This document shows, one piece after another, positions 5,604-12,634 of a DNA stretch of 13,680 bases. This DNA is from Pseudonocardiales bacterium (GTDB lineage Bacteria; Actinomycetota; Actinomycetes; Mycobacteriales; Jatrophihabitantaceae). Within the stretch, counting starts at the first letter, position 1. Each line of letters starts with the position of its first letter. The stretch spans positions 1 to 13,680 of the forward strand of contig JAVEEO010000566.1 in NCBI GenBank assembly GCA_030840415.1, in the 5' to 3' direction. Under the pieces are notes generated by a model that saw only the letters and a list, made by a program, of their open reading frames with translations, was not told where the DNA came from and did no database searches. The translations under genes were made by a program, and so were the position numbers.

Positions 5604-6596
5604 GTGACCTCCAGCCCTGACAGCCCGTCCGACGCACATCCCTCCGACGCCGATCAGCCCGGTTCGGGCCCGGGGGCAGGCACTGCCCACGGCTTCGGGC
5701 TGGCCAGCATCGCCGCCGACGGTTCGGTGCTCGACGTCTACTACCCCGCTCCGGCTCTCGGCAGTCCCGGCCCGCGAGCCGCTGCGCCGCCGGAACTGGC
5801 GGCACTCGCCGGTGCCGACGAGCTGCGCGGAGTGCGCACCGAGGTGCTGTCCAGGGTGCTGGAACTGACCGCCGCCCCGGTCGACACCGCCGATATCTAC
5901 CTGCGGCTGCACCTGCTGTCCCACCGGCTGGTCCAGCCGCACGGGCTCAACCTCGACGGCATCTTCGGACTGCTGACCAACGTGGTGTGGACCAACCACG
6001 GGCCGTGCCCGGTCGCCGGCTTCGACGAGCTGCGGTTGCGGCTGCGAGCCCGCGGGCCGGTCACCGTGTACGGGGTGGACAAGTTCCCCCGGATGGTGGA
6101 CTACGTGCTGCCGAGCGGAGTGCGGATCGCCGATGCCGACCGGGTCCGTCTCGGTGCCCACCTGGCCGCCGGAACCACCGTGATGCACGAGGGCTTCGTC
6201 AACTACAACGCCGGCACGCTCGGCGCCTCGATGGTGGAGGGCCGGATCTCGGCCGGCGTGGTGGTCGGCGACGGCTCGGACGTCGGCGGCGGCGCCTCGA
6301 TCATGGGCACCCTGTCCGGCGGCGGCAAGGAGGTCGTGTCGGTCGGCCGGCGCTGCCTGATCGGGGCCAATGCCGGCATCGGGATCTCACTCGGCGATGA
6401 CTGCGTGGTGGCGGCGGGTACCTACGTCACGGCCGGTTCCAAGGTGCTGCTGCCGGACGGAACCGTTCGCAAGGCCCGCGAGTTGAGTGGGCAGTCCGGG
6501 TTGCAGTTCTGGCAGAACTCGGAAACCGGCGCGTTGGAGGTCCGGCAGCGCAGCGGCGCGGCAGTCGAGCTGAACACCGACCTGCACGCCAACTGA
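5604..6596 (+). CDS. dapD: Tetrahydrodipicolinate N-succinyltransferase DapD (actinobacterial type)
   Basis: Transfers succinyl from succinyl-CoA to L-2-tetrahydrodipicolinate, two steps before DapE in the DAP/lysine pathway; cytosolic trimer in characterised homologues. It has 330 residues, somewhat longer than usual because of a disordered Ser/Asp/Pro/Gly N-terminus (about 1-28). A globular N-terminal domain (about 30-165, with [19 protein letters not shown] closing it) is followed by the left-handed beta-helix hexapeptide region (about 170-275). The active-site segment [14 protein letters not shown] (194-207) contains E196, matching the catalytic Glu of mycobacterial Dap[12 protein letters not shown] (238-248) and [24 protein letters not shown] follow, then a C-terminal tail with [16 protein letters not shown]. 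The start is GTG 5604, supported by TAGGGT 6 nt upstream. The closest downstream gene lies 32 nt away and is probably cotranscribed. Confidence 0.96.
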   Translation: MTSSPDSPSDAHPSDADQPGSGPGAGTAHGFGLASIAADGSVLDVYYPAPALGSPGPRAAAPPELAALAGADELRGVRTEVLSRVLELTAAPVDTADIYLRLHLLSHRLVQPHGLNLDGIFGLLTNVVWTNHGPCPVAGFDELRLRLRARGPVTVYGVDKFPRMVDYVLPSGVRIADADRVRLGAHLAAGTTVMHEGFVNYNAGTLGASMVEGRISAGVVVGDGSDVGGGASIMGTLSGGGKEVVSVGRRCLIGANAGIGISLGDDCVVAAGTYVTAGSKVLLPDGTVRKARELSGQSGLQFWQNSETGALEVRQRSGAAVELNTDLHAN

Positions 6597-6628
6597 AACG
6601 GGATCACGAGATCGGACGGGACACGGCA

Positions 6629-7447
6629 GTGGCGGGTCGCAGGCGGCGGCGCGGTGGCGCGGCCCTGCTGGTCGTGGCGATCGTGCTGGGCGCGCTGGCC
6701 TTCGGTGCCCGGACGCTGTGGCGGGCCGCCCAGTCGGTGGTCAAGCCGACCGGCTGCGACTTTGGCAGCTACTCCCTGGAGCCGGACCAGGCCCAGGTCG
6801 CCTCGGTGATCGTCGGCGTGGTGCTCAAGCGCGACCTGCCCGAGCGGGCCGCGGTGCTGACCATCGGAGCCGCGCTGCAGGAGTCCAAGCTGCGCAACAT
6901 CCCGGCCGGCCAGGGCGACCGGGACTCGGTGGGCATCCTGCAGCAGCGCCCATCGCAGGGCTGGGGCACCGCCGAGGAGATCGCCGACGTCCGCTATGCC
7001 ACCGGAAAGTTCCTGGACGCGGTGGTCCGGGTGCCCAACTGGCAGGACGACTCGCTGGCCACCGTGGTGCAGACCGTGCAGTTCTCCGCCGACGGCTCGG
7101 CCTACGCCAGGCACGAGGACCAGGCGCAGGCGATCGCGGACGCACTCTACGGCGACACCGCGGCCGGGGTGACCTGCCGCATCGACAAGCCGGACGTCTC
7201 GGCGAAGCCGGCCGCGGTTGCCGCCGCGCTGACCCACGACCTACCGGTCGGCAAGCCGACAGTGGGCGGTACGACCGTCACCGTCACCGGCGCCGGCTGG
7301 GCCACCGCGGCCTGGTTCGTCTGCAACGCCGACCGGCTGGGCATCGCGACGGTGCGCTACGGGGGCAAGCGCTGGAGCTACACCGGAGGGTGGAAGGACG
7401 ACCCGGAGGCCACCAGCTCGGCCGTGGTCGCCGCCATGGCGCACTGA
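6629..7447 (+). CDS. Membrane-anchored lysozyme/transglycosylase-like protein
   Basis: A 272-residue protein with a basic N-terminus (RRRRRGG), one hydrophobic segment (about 11-27) that anchors it or acts as a signal, then an extracellular domain. Residues 52-165 show AAVLTIGAALQESKLRN (74-90), DSVGILQQRPSQGWGT (99-114) and a helix ending in SAYARHEDQAQAIADALYG, the pattern of actinobacterial lysozyme-like proteins. E85 in the QESKLRN segment sits where the catalytic Glu is expected. Members of this group are often mislabelled 'heavy metal transporter'; nothing here resembles a metal transporter. The C-terminal part (190-272, TVGGTTVTVTGAGWATAAWFVCNADRLGI...) is a small beta-rich domain without a recognised name. 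Cysteines at 43, 185 and 226 may form disulphides. GTG 6629 has only a weak GGGA upstream. It is likely cotranscribed with dapD. Enzyme activity is inferred. Confidence 0.75.
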   Translation: MAGRRRRRGGAALLVVAIVLGALAFGARTLWRAAQSVVKPTGCDFGSYSLEPDQAQVASVIVGVVLKRDLPERAAVLTIGAALQESKLRNIPAGQGDRDSVGILQQRPSQGWGTAEEIADVRYATGKFLDAVVRVPNWQDDSLATVVQTVQFSADGSAYARHEDQAQAIADALYGDTAAGVTCRIDKPDVSAKPAAVAAALTHDLPVGKPTVGGTTVTVTGAGWATAAWFVCNADRLGIATVRYGGKRWSYTGGWKDDPEATSSAVVAAMAH

Positions 7448-7465
7448 GACCGGCTACCCGGCGCC

Positions 7466-7496
7466 GGCCGGCCGCAGTGGCTAGTGGTCGCCGGCC
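7466..7496. terminator. GC-rich inverted repeat between convergent genes
   Basis: GGCCGGC (7466-7472) pairs with GCCGGCC (7490-7496), with a 17-nt loop that contains the ferredoxin stop codon. A self-complementary CCGGCGCCGG (7458-7467) lies just before it. The region lies between convergent stops at 7447 and 7481. It may be a termination hairpin, but alternating CG/GC tracts make such matches common in this genome. Confidence 0.3.
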
Positions 7497-7807
7497 TGCG
7501 GCGGCAGGGCGCGTACGAAGCCCGGGTCCGCCTCGACCTTGCCGACCTTGGAGGCACCGCCCGGCGAGCCGAGCTCGTCGAAGAAGTCGACGTTGGCCTG
7601 GGTGTACTCGCGCCACTTGTCCGGCACGTCGTCCTCGTAGAAGATCGCCTCGACCGGGCAGACCGGCTCGCACGCGCCGCAGTCCACGCATTCATCCGGG
7701 TGGATGTAGAGCATCCGACCGCCCTCGTAGATGCAGTCGACCGGGCACTCCTCGATGCATGCCTTGTCCAGCACGTCGACGCAGGGTTCGGCGATCACGT
7801 AGGTCAC
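7481..7807 (-). CDS. fdxA: 7Fe ferredoxin ([3Fe-4S][4Fe-4S])
   Basis: A 108-residue cytosolic electron carrier. Its cysteines follow the Azotobacter FdI-type pattern: C9, C17 and C50 for the [3Fe-4S] cluster; C21, C40, C43 and C46 for the [4Fe-4S] cluster; C25 is the free cysteine beside the cluster. The sequence [19 protein letters not shown] (17-35) and [20 protein letters not shown] (36-55) are typical of the long actinobacterial seven-iron ferredoxins, with a C-terminal extension to 108. The start is GTG 7805-7807 with a strong AGGAGG 8 nt upstream, unlike the leaderless neighbours. It is divergent from the GNAT gene. In other actinobacteria this ferredoxin often precedes dapC, but here it converges on the dapD-lysozyme pair instead and no dapC is present. 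The redox partner is unknown. Confidence 0.96.
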   Translation of the reverse strand: MTYVIAEPCVDVLDKACIEECPVDCIYEGGRMLYIHPDECVDCGACEPVCPVEAIFYEDDVPDKWREYTQANVDFFDELGSPGGASKVGKVEADPGFVRALPPQAGDH

Positions 7808-7878
7808 TTGGAGGTCCTCCTGGTACGGGTTTGGCGCTGTCCTGGTGCTGGTAGTGGGTTACGGCGTCACACCGCTGC

Positions 7879-7884
7879 ATAGTA
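7879..7884 (-). promoter_or_regulatory. Candidate -10 element of the ferredoxin promoter
   Basis: Minus-strand TACTAT, with TTCGCA (7901-7906) 16 bp upstream as a possible -35. The start would fall near 7872, giving a leader of about 65 nt carrying the AGGAGG site. It shares its bases with the GNAT -10 in the palindrome at 7877-7887. Confidence 0.4.
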
Positions 7885-7885
7885 T
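7880..7885 (+). promoter_or_regulatory. -10 element of a likely leaderless GNAT promoter
   Basis: TAGTAT is followed by 7 nt and the ATG at 7893. A weak TTACGG (7858-7863) lies 16 bp upstream. This placement decides the GNAT start in favour of 7893 over the upstream GTG (7845) or ATG (7884), both of which would lie inside or before the promoter. Confidence 0.6.
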
Positions 7886-7892
7886 GCCGGTC

Positions 7893-8831
7893 ATGCTGTC
7901 TGCGAAGCTGGTGGGGCGGCGAATTGTGCTGCGTTATCGGCGTTCGGACGGCATCCTCCCACCACTGTCGGACGTCGTCGGCGAGCTGGTGTCGCTGACC
8001 CCGGCCACTGCCATCGTGGTCGGCCGCCGCGGCCGGACCATCGTCGATCGTGCCGCAATAGTGGCGGTGCGGGAAGTGGCCCCGCACCGGCGCGAGATCC
8101 TGGAACTCGAGCGCATCGCGCGCCGGGGCTGGCGCGCTGCCGAGATGGTCGAACTCGACGGCTGGCAGTTGCACGCCGACCGGGGTTGGACCGGCCGGGC
8201 GAACTCGGTGCTGCCGCTGACCACCCCGCGCCGGCCGCTGCCCGAACTGCTGGCCGAGGCGGGCCGGTTCTACGCCGAGCGCGGCCTGCCGCTGCAGATC
8301 CAGGTGCCACTGCCGGCCCGCGGGCTGCTCGACGCCGAGCTGGCCGGCCGGTGCTGGACCCTCGAACGGCCGACCGTGCTGCTGACGGCCCCGCTGGACG
8401 ACGCGCCCGATCCCGGCCCGGCAGCCGCTGAGCAGGCCGTGCTCGAGCCGCGGCCGTCGCAGAGCTGGCTGGCCGGCTACCACTACCGCGGCGGCCCGCT
8501 GCCCGAGCATGCGGTTCGGCTGCTGACCCGCCACGACCAGGTCCGGTTCGCCTCGGTCAGCCGGGATGGCACGGTGGTGGGCGTCGCCCGGGGCGCGCTG
8601 GATGAGGGCTGGCTCGGCGTCACCGCCGTCGAGGTGGCTCCGCGACACCGCCGCTCGGGGGTGGCCGGGGCACTGATGCGGGCCCTGTCCGACTGGGCCC
8701 GGAGCCAGGGGGCGAGCAACTGCTACCTGCAGGTCGACGAGGACAACGCCGATGCCCTGGCGTTCTACCAGCGGCTGGGATTCATCGCCCACCATCGCTA
8801 CCACTACCGGATCGCGCCGGCCACCGGCTGA
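7893..8831 (+). CDS. GNAT acetyltransferase, CG3035-type (putative N-acetylglutamate synthase)
   Basis: A 312-residue two-part protein. Residues 1-62 form a small beta barrel with GRRIVLRYR and DVVGELVSLTPATAIVVGRRG, as in the N-terminal domain of the actinobacterial CG3035 group. Residues 65-180 are a variable linker domain (ELERIARRGWRAAEMVELDGWQL, then RANSVLPL). The C-terminal GNAT fold (about 185-308) has the acetyl-CoA motif VEVAPRHRRSGVAGALM (246-262) and the closing NADALAFYQRLGF (285-297). The Corynebacterium member of this family has been assigned as N-acetylglutamate synthase (first step of arginine synthesis); applying that here is inference, since no arg genes are nearby. The start was chosen from the leaderless -10 seven nt upstream. 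Its 3' end overlaps the convergent membrane gene by 50 bp. Confidence 0.85.
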   Translation: MLSAKLVGRRIVLRYRRSDGILPPLSDVVGELVSLTPATAIVVGRRGRTIVDRAAIVAVREVAPHRREILELERIARRGWRAAEMVELDGWQLHADRGWTGRANSVLPLTTPRRPLPELLAEAGRFYAERGLPLQIQVPLPARGLLDAELAGRCWTLERPTVLLTAPLDDAPDPGPAAAEQAVLEPRPSQSWLAGYHYRGGPLPEHAVRLLTRHDQVRFASVSRDGTVVGVARGALDEGWLGVTAVEVAPRHRRSGVAGALMRALSDWARSQGASNCYLQVDEDNADALAFYQRLGFIAHHRYHYRIAPATG

Positions 8832-9288
8832 GCCAGGCGCCGGGCCGGCTGGCTCGCCAGAGGGTGATGGCGCCGGCCAGGAGGCCGAAGCCGAGCAGCG
8901 AGTACGAGATGTAGGCGGCGTCGCCGGCCGGCAGTAGCACGTCCCCCTCGGGCCGGGCACCGGCCAGTACGAAGGTGGTGGCCAGCCACCCGATCACCGG
9001 CGGCACCGCCGAGGCCACGGTGTCGGTCAGGCCGCGCGAGAGGGCCGGCAGGGCGACGTTGCTGATCACGGCCAGCAGCGGCGCCAGCGGAACCAGGGTC
9101 TGCCCGATCCGGCTGGGCACCAGCAGCACCTCGATCACCGCGGTCATCGCCCCGGCCAGGGCGAACAGCAGGTATCCCAGCGCCAGCAGGCCGGCAGCCG
9201 GCCGGGGCGGTCGCGGTAGCGAGCCGGCGTCCGGCACGGGGCGGGCGCCCGGGCCGGCACCGGGGGCCCGGACGGTGCGCGGGCTCAT
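8782..9288 (-). CDS. Small four-helix membrane protein downstream of mshB
   Basis: A 168-residue integral membrane protein. A Pro/Gly/Arg-rich N-terminus (1-30) is followed by about four hydrophobic segments (32-57, 66-86, 92-110 and 126-144), with a charged C-terminal tail. No enzymatic motif is visible. A membrane protein gene sits at the same place after mshB in mycobacteria, so this is probably the equivalent conserved hypothetical. The ATG (9286-9288) overlaps the mshB TGA in an ATGA junction, so translation is coupled to MshB and the two are co-expressed. The last 50 bp lie antisense to the end of the GNAT gene, encoding the tail after the last membrane segment. Function is unknown. Confidence 0.8.
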   Translation of the reverse strand: MSPRTVRAPGAGPGARPVPDAGSLPRPPRPAAGLLALGYLLFALAGAMTAVIEVLLVPSRIGQTLVPLAPLLAVISNVALPALSRGLTDTVASAVPPVIGWLATTFVLAGARPEGDVLLPAGDAAYISYSLLGFGLLAGAITLWRASRPGAWLSRWPARSGSGSDGGR

Positions 9289-10322
9289 CCGGTGTCCTCG
9301 CCGATGCCGGCTGAGTCGGTGCCGGCAGAGTCGATGCCAGCTGAGTCGATGCCGGCGATGTCGATGCCGCCAGAGTCGATGCCAGCGAAGTCGATGCCGG
9401 CGAACAGGTCCGTCTCCCGGTCCTGCGCGTCGCGGTCCCCGGCCGGGCTGCCCAGCGCCAGCCGGAAGTACTCGGTGCCCAGCACCGGTTGGCCCAGGTT
9501 GTTCGACAGCGCGTAGAACGAGCCGTGCACGCTGACCTGGGTGCGATGGGCGGCCAGCGCCCGCAGCTTGGCACCGGCCTGGTCCTCGGCCACGATCGCG
9601 GTGCTGACCAGCTGGTCGTCACAGCCGTAGGGCAGCTCCCGGACCGACTCCACCGCGGCGAACGGAAGGTCGGCTCCGGCAGCCCGGACCGCCGCCAGCC
9701 CGGCGGCCAGCACCGATCGCGGGGTCGCCGTCCAGTACAGCTTCGAGACCTGCCAGCTGCCGCCGGCACCGGCGCAAGCCGGGTCGGCGGCCGCTTCGAC
9801 GGCAGCGGTCGCCACCCGGTGCGCCATGATGTGGTCGGGGTGGCCGTAGCCACCGGCGTCGTCATAGGTGACGAGCACCTGCGGGCGTACCTGGCAGATC
9901 ACCTCGACCAGCGCACTGACCGCGGCGTCGAAGGTCTCCGGGTCGGCAGCGGCCCGCCAGAAGGCCCGGGGCTTGGCATTGGCCGGATCGCCCATCATGC
10001 CGCTGTCGCGGAACCGGCCGGCGCCACCGAGGAACCGGTGATCGGTGATCCCGAGCTCGGCCATCGCCGCGGCCAGCTCGGCGATCCGCCAGCCGCCCAG
10101 CTGGTCGGCGTGGCCGGCGGCGAGCAACCCCAACTCGGGTACCAGCACCTCGCCCTCCTCGCCGAGGGTGCAGGTCACCAGGGTGACCTGGGCTCCCGAG
10201 GCGGCGTAGTGCGCCATGGTGGCGCCAGTGCCGATCGTCTCGTCGTCGGGATGGGCGTGCACCAGCAGCAGCCGCCGACCGTCCGGCTGCGCGCGCCCGG
10301 ACACCGGCTCAGCGATCACCAT
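9285..10322 (-). CDS. mshB: MshB, GlcNAc-Ins deacetylase (mycothiol biosynthesis)
   Basis: Zinc deacetylase that converts 1-D-myo-inosityl-2-acetamido-2-deoxy-glucopyranoside to GlcN-Ins, the acceptor for cysteine in mycothiol synthesis; cytosolic. The LmbE/PIG-L fold is shown by HAHPDDETIGTGA (22-34), with zinc ligands H24 and D27 and catalytic base D26, and by GGYGHPDH (157-164), with H161 and the third ligand H164. MshB-specific segments are TCTLGEEGEV (50-59), GGWRIAELAAAM (76-87) and the end HRTQVSVHGSFYALSNNLGQPVLGTEYFRL. The family's usual end is near residue 291; an extra 54-residue tail with seven AGIDS-like pentapeptides follows. The ATG at 10322 is annotated. However, TAGGTT lies only 3 nt before it and exactly 6 nt before the next codon, GTG 10319, so a leaderless transcript would start one codon later. 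The stop overlaps the next gene (ATGA). Confidence 0.96.
   Translation of the reverse strand: MVIAEPVSGRAQPDGRRLLLVHAHPDDETIGTGATMAHYAASGAQVTLVTCTLGEEGEVLVPELGLLAAGHADQLGGWRIAELAAAMAELGITDHRFLGGAGRFRDSGMMGDPANAKPRAFWRAAADPETFDAAVSALVEVICQVRPQVLVTYDDAGGYGHPDHIMAHRVATAAVEAAADPACAGAGGSWQVSKLYWTATPRSVLAAGLAAVRAAGADLPFAAVESVRELPYGCDDQLVSTAIVAEDQAGAKLRALAAHRTQVSVHGSFYALSNNLGQPVLGTEYFRLALGSPAGDRDAQDRETDLFAGIDFAGIDSGGIDIAGIDSAGIDSAGTDSAGIGEDTG
9297..9401 (-). repeat. Seven in-frame 15-bp tandem repeats encoding AGIDS-like units
   Basis: 105 bp, exactly 7 x 15, within the 3' end of mshB (residues 308-342). The units read AGIDF, AGIDS, GGIDI, AGIDS, AGIDS, AGTDS, AGIGE. Every copy except the last two keeps a central GTCGATGCC on the plus strand. 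Copies at 9327-9341 and 9372-9386 are identical in all 15 bases and lie 45 bp apart, suggesting duplication of a three-unit block. Confidence 0.9.
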
Positions 10323-10325
10323 TGC

Positions 10326-10331
10326 AACCTA
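10326..10331 (-). promoter_or_regulatory. -10 element of the mshB promoter
   Basis: Minus-strand TAGGTT lies in the 39-bp gap after oppF, 6 nt before GTG 10319, the second codon of the longest mshB frame. No Shine-Dalgarno is present. It indicates that mshB has its own promoter rather than relying on readthrough from the transporter operon. Confidence 0.5.
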
Positions 10332-10341
10332 CCGTCGCGAT

Positions 10342-10355
10342 GCCGGCCGGCCGGC
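10342..10355. terminator. Perfect 14-bp GCCGG palindrome after oppF
   Basis: The 14-bp sequence of repeated GCCGG is its own reverse complement and can fold as a 5-bp stem with a CCGG loop. It lies 6 nt after the oppF stop, so it could end the transporter transcript. It also covers the expected -35 region of mshB. There is no U tract and the stem is short. Confidence 0.3.
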
Positions 10356-10361
10356 GGTCGG

Positions 10362-11519
10362 CTACAGCGCGGTCGCGCCGGTGCCGGCTTCGGATTCGCT
10401 GCCCACGGTTCCGGACTCGCCACCGGAGATCCCGGCATCTTCGCCGGAGGCGATGTCGGCGCGCACCTCGGGGAAGTGGCAGGCCACGAACTGGCTCGGC
10501 GCCTTGGCTTCCAGGACGGGAACCTCCGACCGGCAGCGCTCCCGATCCGTCTCCGACAGCACCGCGCGGTACTTGGGGCAGCGGGTGTGGAACACGCAGC
10601 CCGGCGGCGGGTTGATCGGGCTGGGTAGGTCCCCGATCAGCAGGATCCGCTCGCGGCGACCCTCCTTCTTCGGGTCCGGCACCGGCACCGCCGACATCAG
10701 CGAGTGCGTGTACGGATGCATCGGCGTCGAGTAGAGAGTGTCCCGGGGGGCCAGCTCCATGACCTTGCCCAGGTACATCACCGCGACCCGGTCGGCGATG
10801 TGACGAACCACCGACAGGTCGTGGGCGACGAAGATGTAGGTCAGCCCGAACTCGCTCTGCAGGTCCTCGAGCAGGTTGACCACCTGCGCCTGGATCGAGA
10901 CGTCCAGGGCCGACACCGGCTCGTCGCAGACGATCAGCTTCGGCCGCAGCGCGATCGCGCGGGCGATGCCGATGCGCTGGCGCTGGCCGCCGGAGAACTC
11001 GTGCGGGTAGCGGTTGTAGTGCTCGGGGTTCAGGCCGACCCGCTCCATCAGGCTCTGCACCTCGGCCTTGACCCCCTTGTCCGTCTTGGTCTTCTGGATC
11101 CGGAAGGGCGCCCCGACGATGGTGCCGATGGTGTGCCGGGGGTTCAGCGAGGAGTACGGGTCCTGGAAGATCATCTGGATGTCGGTGCGCAGCGAGCGCA
11201 TCTGGTGCCGCTTGAGCTTGGCGATGTCCTGCCCGTCGAAGTAGATCTCGCCGGCGGTGGGGTCGAGCAGCTTGGTGACGACCCGGCCGGTGGTGGACTT
11301 GCCGCAGCCGGACTCGCCGACCAGTCCGAGCGTCTCGCCGGCCCGGACCGCGAAGGAGACCCCGTCCACCGCCTTGACGGCACCGATCTGGCGCTGGATC
11401 AGGATGCCCTGCTTGATCGGGAAGTACTTGGTCAGGTTGTTGACCCGGAGCAGTGCGTCGGTGTCGTCCGCCGGGGTGAGCGGGGCGTCGGCGCCATCCG
11501 GGCGGAAAGCTGTGCTCAT
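10362..11519 (-). CDS. oppF: Peptide-type ABC transporter ATP-binding protein F
   Basis: One of the two ATPases of an Opp/Dpp-type importer, at the cytosolic face of the membrane. The 385-residue protein has Walker [10 protein letters not shown] (68-76), Q-loop QDPYSSLNP (119-127), signature EFSGGQRQR (174-182), Walker [13 protein letters not shown] (195-206) and switch H233 in VAHDLSVV. The C-terminal oligopeptide/dipeptide domain (about 268-350) includes [16 protein letters not shown] and four cysteines, C308, C314, C329 and C347, spaced like those that bind a [4Fe-4S] cluster in related OppD/F ATPases. A Gly/Ser/Glu-rich tail (352-385) follows. The ATG at 11517-11519 has GAGGAGA 10 nt upstream; a longer in-frame extension would run antiphase through oppD and is not coding. 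It sits 23 nt after oppD in the operon. Substrate cannot be told from the ATPase. Confidence 0.94.
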   Translation of the reverse strand: MSTAFRPDGADAPLTPADDTDALLRVNNLTKYFPIKQGILIQRQIGAVKAVDGVSFAVRAGETLGLVGESGCGKSTTGRVVTKLLDPTAGEIYFDGQDIAKLKRHQMRSLRTDIQMIFQDPYSSLNPRHTIGTIVGAPFRIQKTKTDKGVKAEVQSLMERVGLNPEHYNRYPHEFSGGQRQRIGIARAIALRPKLIVCDEPVSALDVSIQAQVVNLLEDLQSEFGLTYIFVAHDLSVVRHIADRVAVMYLGKVMELAPRDTLYSTPMHPYTHSLMSAVPVPDPKKEGRRERILLIGDLPSPINPPPGCVFHTRCPKYRAVLSETDRERCRSEVPVLEAKAPSQFVACHFPEVRADIASGEDAGISGGESGTVGSESEAGTGATAL

Positions 11520-11542
11520 CTGAGTGGATTCTCCTCGTCGGC

Positions 11543-12616
11543 TTACAGCGTGGGCTGGATGTCGCCGGTCCAGAGCCGACGCCGCTCGTCCGGATCGATG
11601 TGGCAGCGCACCGCGTGCCCCGCCGAGCCGCCGGAGGTGGGCAGCAGGTCCGGCCGATCGGTGAAGCAGCGGCGCCCGGGCACGTGCTCGGTGTAGCCGC
11701 AGCGCGGGTTGAACACGCAGCCCTTGGGCACCCGGATGAGCGAGGGGGGCTGGCCGGGGATCGGCTGCAGCCGTTCCTGCCGGGTGCGGTCCATCCGCGG
11801 CATCGAGGTCAGCAGGCCCCAGGAGTACGGCATCTCGGGCTCGTAGAACAGGTCGTTCACCGAGCCGGTCTCCACGCACTGGCCGCCGTACATCACCACG
11901 ACGTGGTCGCAGGTCTCGGCCACCACCCCGAGGTCGTGGGTGATGAGGATGATCGCGGAGTTGAACTCCCGCTGCAGATCCTTCATCAGGTCCAGGATCT
12001 GGGCCTGCACCGTGACGTCGAGGGCGGTGGTCGGCTCGTCGGCGATCAGGAGCTTGGGGTCGCACACCAGGGCCATCGCGATCATGGCGCGCTGGCGCAT
12101 GCCGCCGGAGAACTGGTGCGGGTAGTCGCTGAACCGCTTGTCCGGATTGGGAATTCCGACCCGGTCGAGCATTTCGATGGTGCGCTTCTTGGCCACCGAC
12201 TTGGAGACCTTGTTGTGCACCAGGTAGGCCTCGGCGATCTGGTCCCCGACCCGGTAGAACGGGTGCATCGACGACAGCGGATCCTGGAAGATCATCGCCA
12301 TCTGGTCGCCACGCAGCGAGCGCATCTGCTCCTCGGTGGCACCGACCAGCTCGTGGCCGTCGAGCCAGATCTCACCGGTGATCCGGGCCTGCGATCCCTT
12401 GTGCAGGCCCAGGATGGCCTGCGAGGTGACCGACTTGCCGGAGCCGGACTCGCCGACGATCCCCATGATCTCGCCGCGCCGGACGTCGAAGGACAGGCCG
12501 TCCACGCCCTTGACCAGGCCGTCGGCGGTCGGAAAGTGCACCCGCAGATCGCGAACCGACAGGAAGGCGTCGCCGACGTCCGGCTTGTCGAGTCGCGCAA
12601 GTGGCTGGGCTGTCAC
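11543..12616 (-). CDS. oppD: Peptide-type ABC transporter ATP-binding protein D
   Basis: Partner ATPase of the F subunit, 357 residues. It has Walker A GESGSGKS (55-62), Q-loop [10 protein letters not shown] (110-119), signature QFSGGMRQR (168-176), Walker [13 protein letters not shown] (189-200), switch H227 in ITHDLGVV, and the C-terminal peptide-transporter domain from about 260. C300, C306, C317 and C338 match the four-cysteine [4Fe-4S] pattern of this domain. Both half-sites therefore look catalytically complete: Walker B glutamates and H-loop histidines are present in D and F. The GTG at 12614-12616 has GGGGAG 8 nt upstream; it is 18 nt downstream of the permease stop. The D-then-F order is typical of Opp/Dpp operons. 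Confidence 0.95.
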   Translation of the reverse strand: MTAQPLARLDKPDVGDAFLSVRDLRVHFPTADGLVKGVDGLSFDVRRGEIMGIVGESGSGKSVTSQAILGLHKGSQARITGEIWLDGHELVGATEEQMRSLRGDQMAMIFQDPLSSMHPFYRVGDQIAEAYLVHNKVSKSVAKKRTIEMLDRVGIPNPDKRFSDYPHQFSGGMRQRAMIAMALVCDPKLLIADEPTTALDVTVQAQILDLMKDLQREFNSAIILITHDLGVVAETCDHVVVMYGGQCVETGSVNDLFYEPEMPYSWGLLTSMPRMDRTRQERLQPIPGQPPSLIRVPKGCVFNPRCGYTEHVPGRRCFTDRPDLLPTSGGSAGHAVRCHIDPDERRRLWTGDIQPTL

Positions 12617-12634
12617 TGGTTGGTCTCCCCGTCT

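Noticed and set aside
2081..5620. A 1179-codon plus-strand open frame antisense to tag, the DivIVA-like, LOG and dapE genes
   Set aside because: It mirrors five well-recognised genes, has composition dominated by Arg/Gly/His/Gln/Pro and no family motif; it stays open because GC-rich third positions rarely create antisense stops.
7808..7826. GGAGGTCCTCC dyad covering the ferredoxin Shine-Dalgarno
   Set aside because: The single central base is too short for a hairpin loop and the outer arms do not match well, so neither a thermometer-like fold nor an operator can be supported.
10500..10700. Possible gene fusion or frameshift at the Gly/Ser/Glu-rich end of oppF
   Set aside because: The frame is continuous and the conserved C-terminal domain is complete before the tail; low-complexity tails are common in this protein group.
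11520..12065. In-frame upstream extension of oppF, giving 567 residues
   Set aside because: It runs through oppD in the wrong phase; the ATG at 11519 has a good ribosome site and fits family length.
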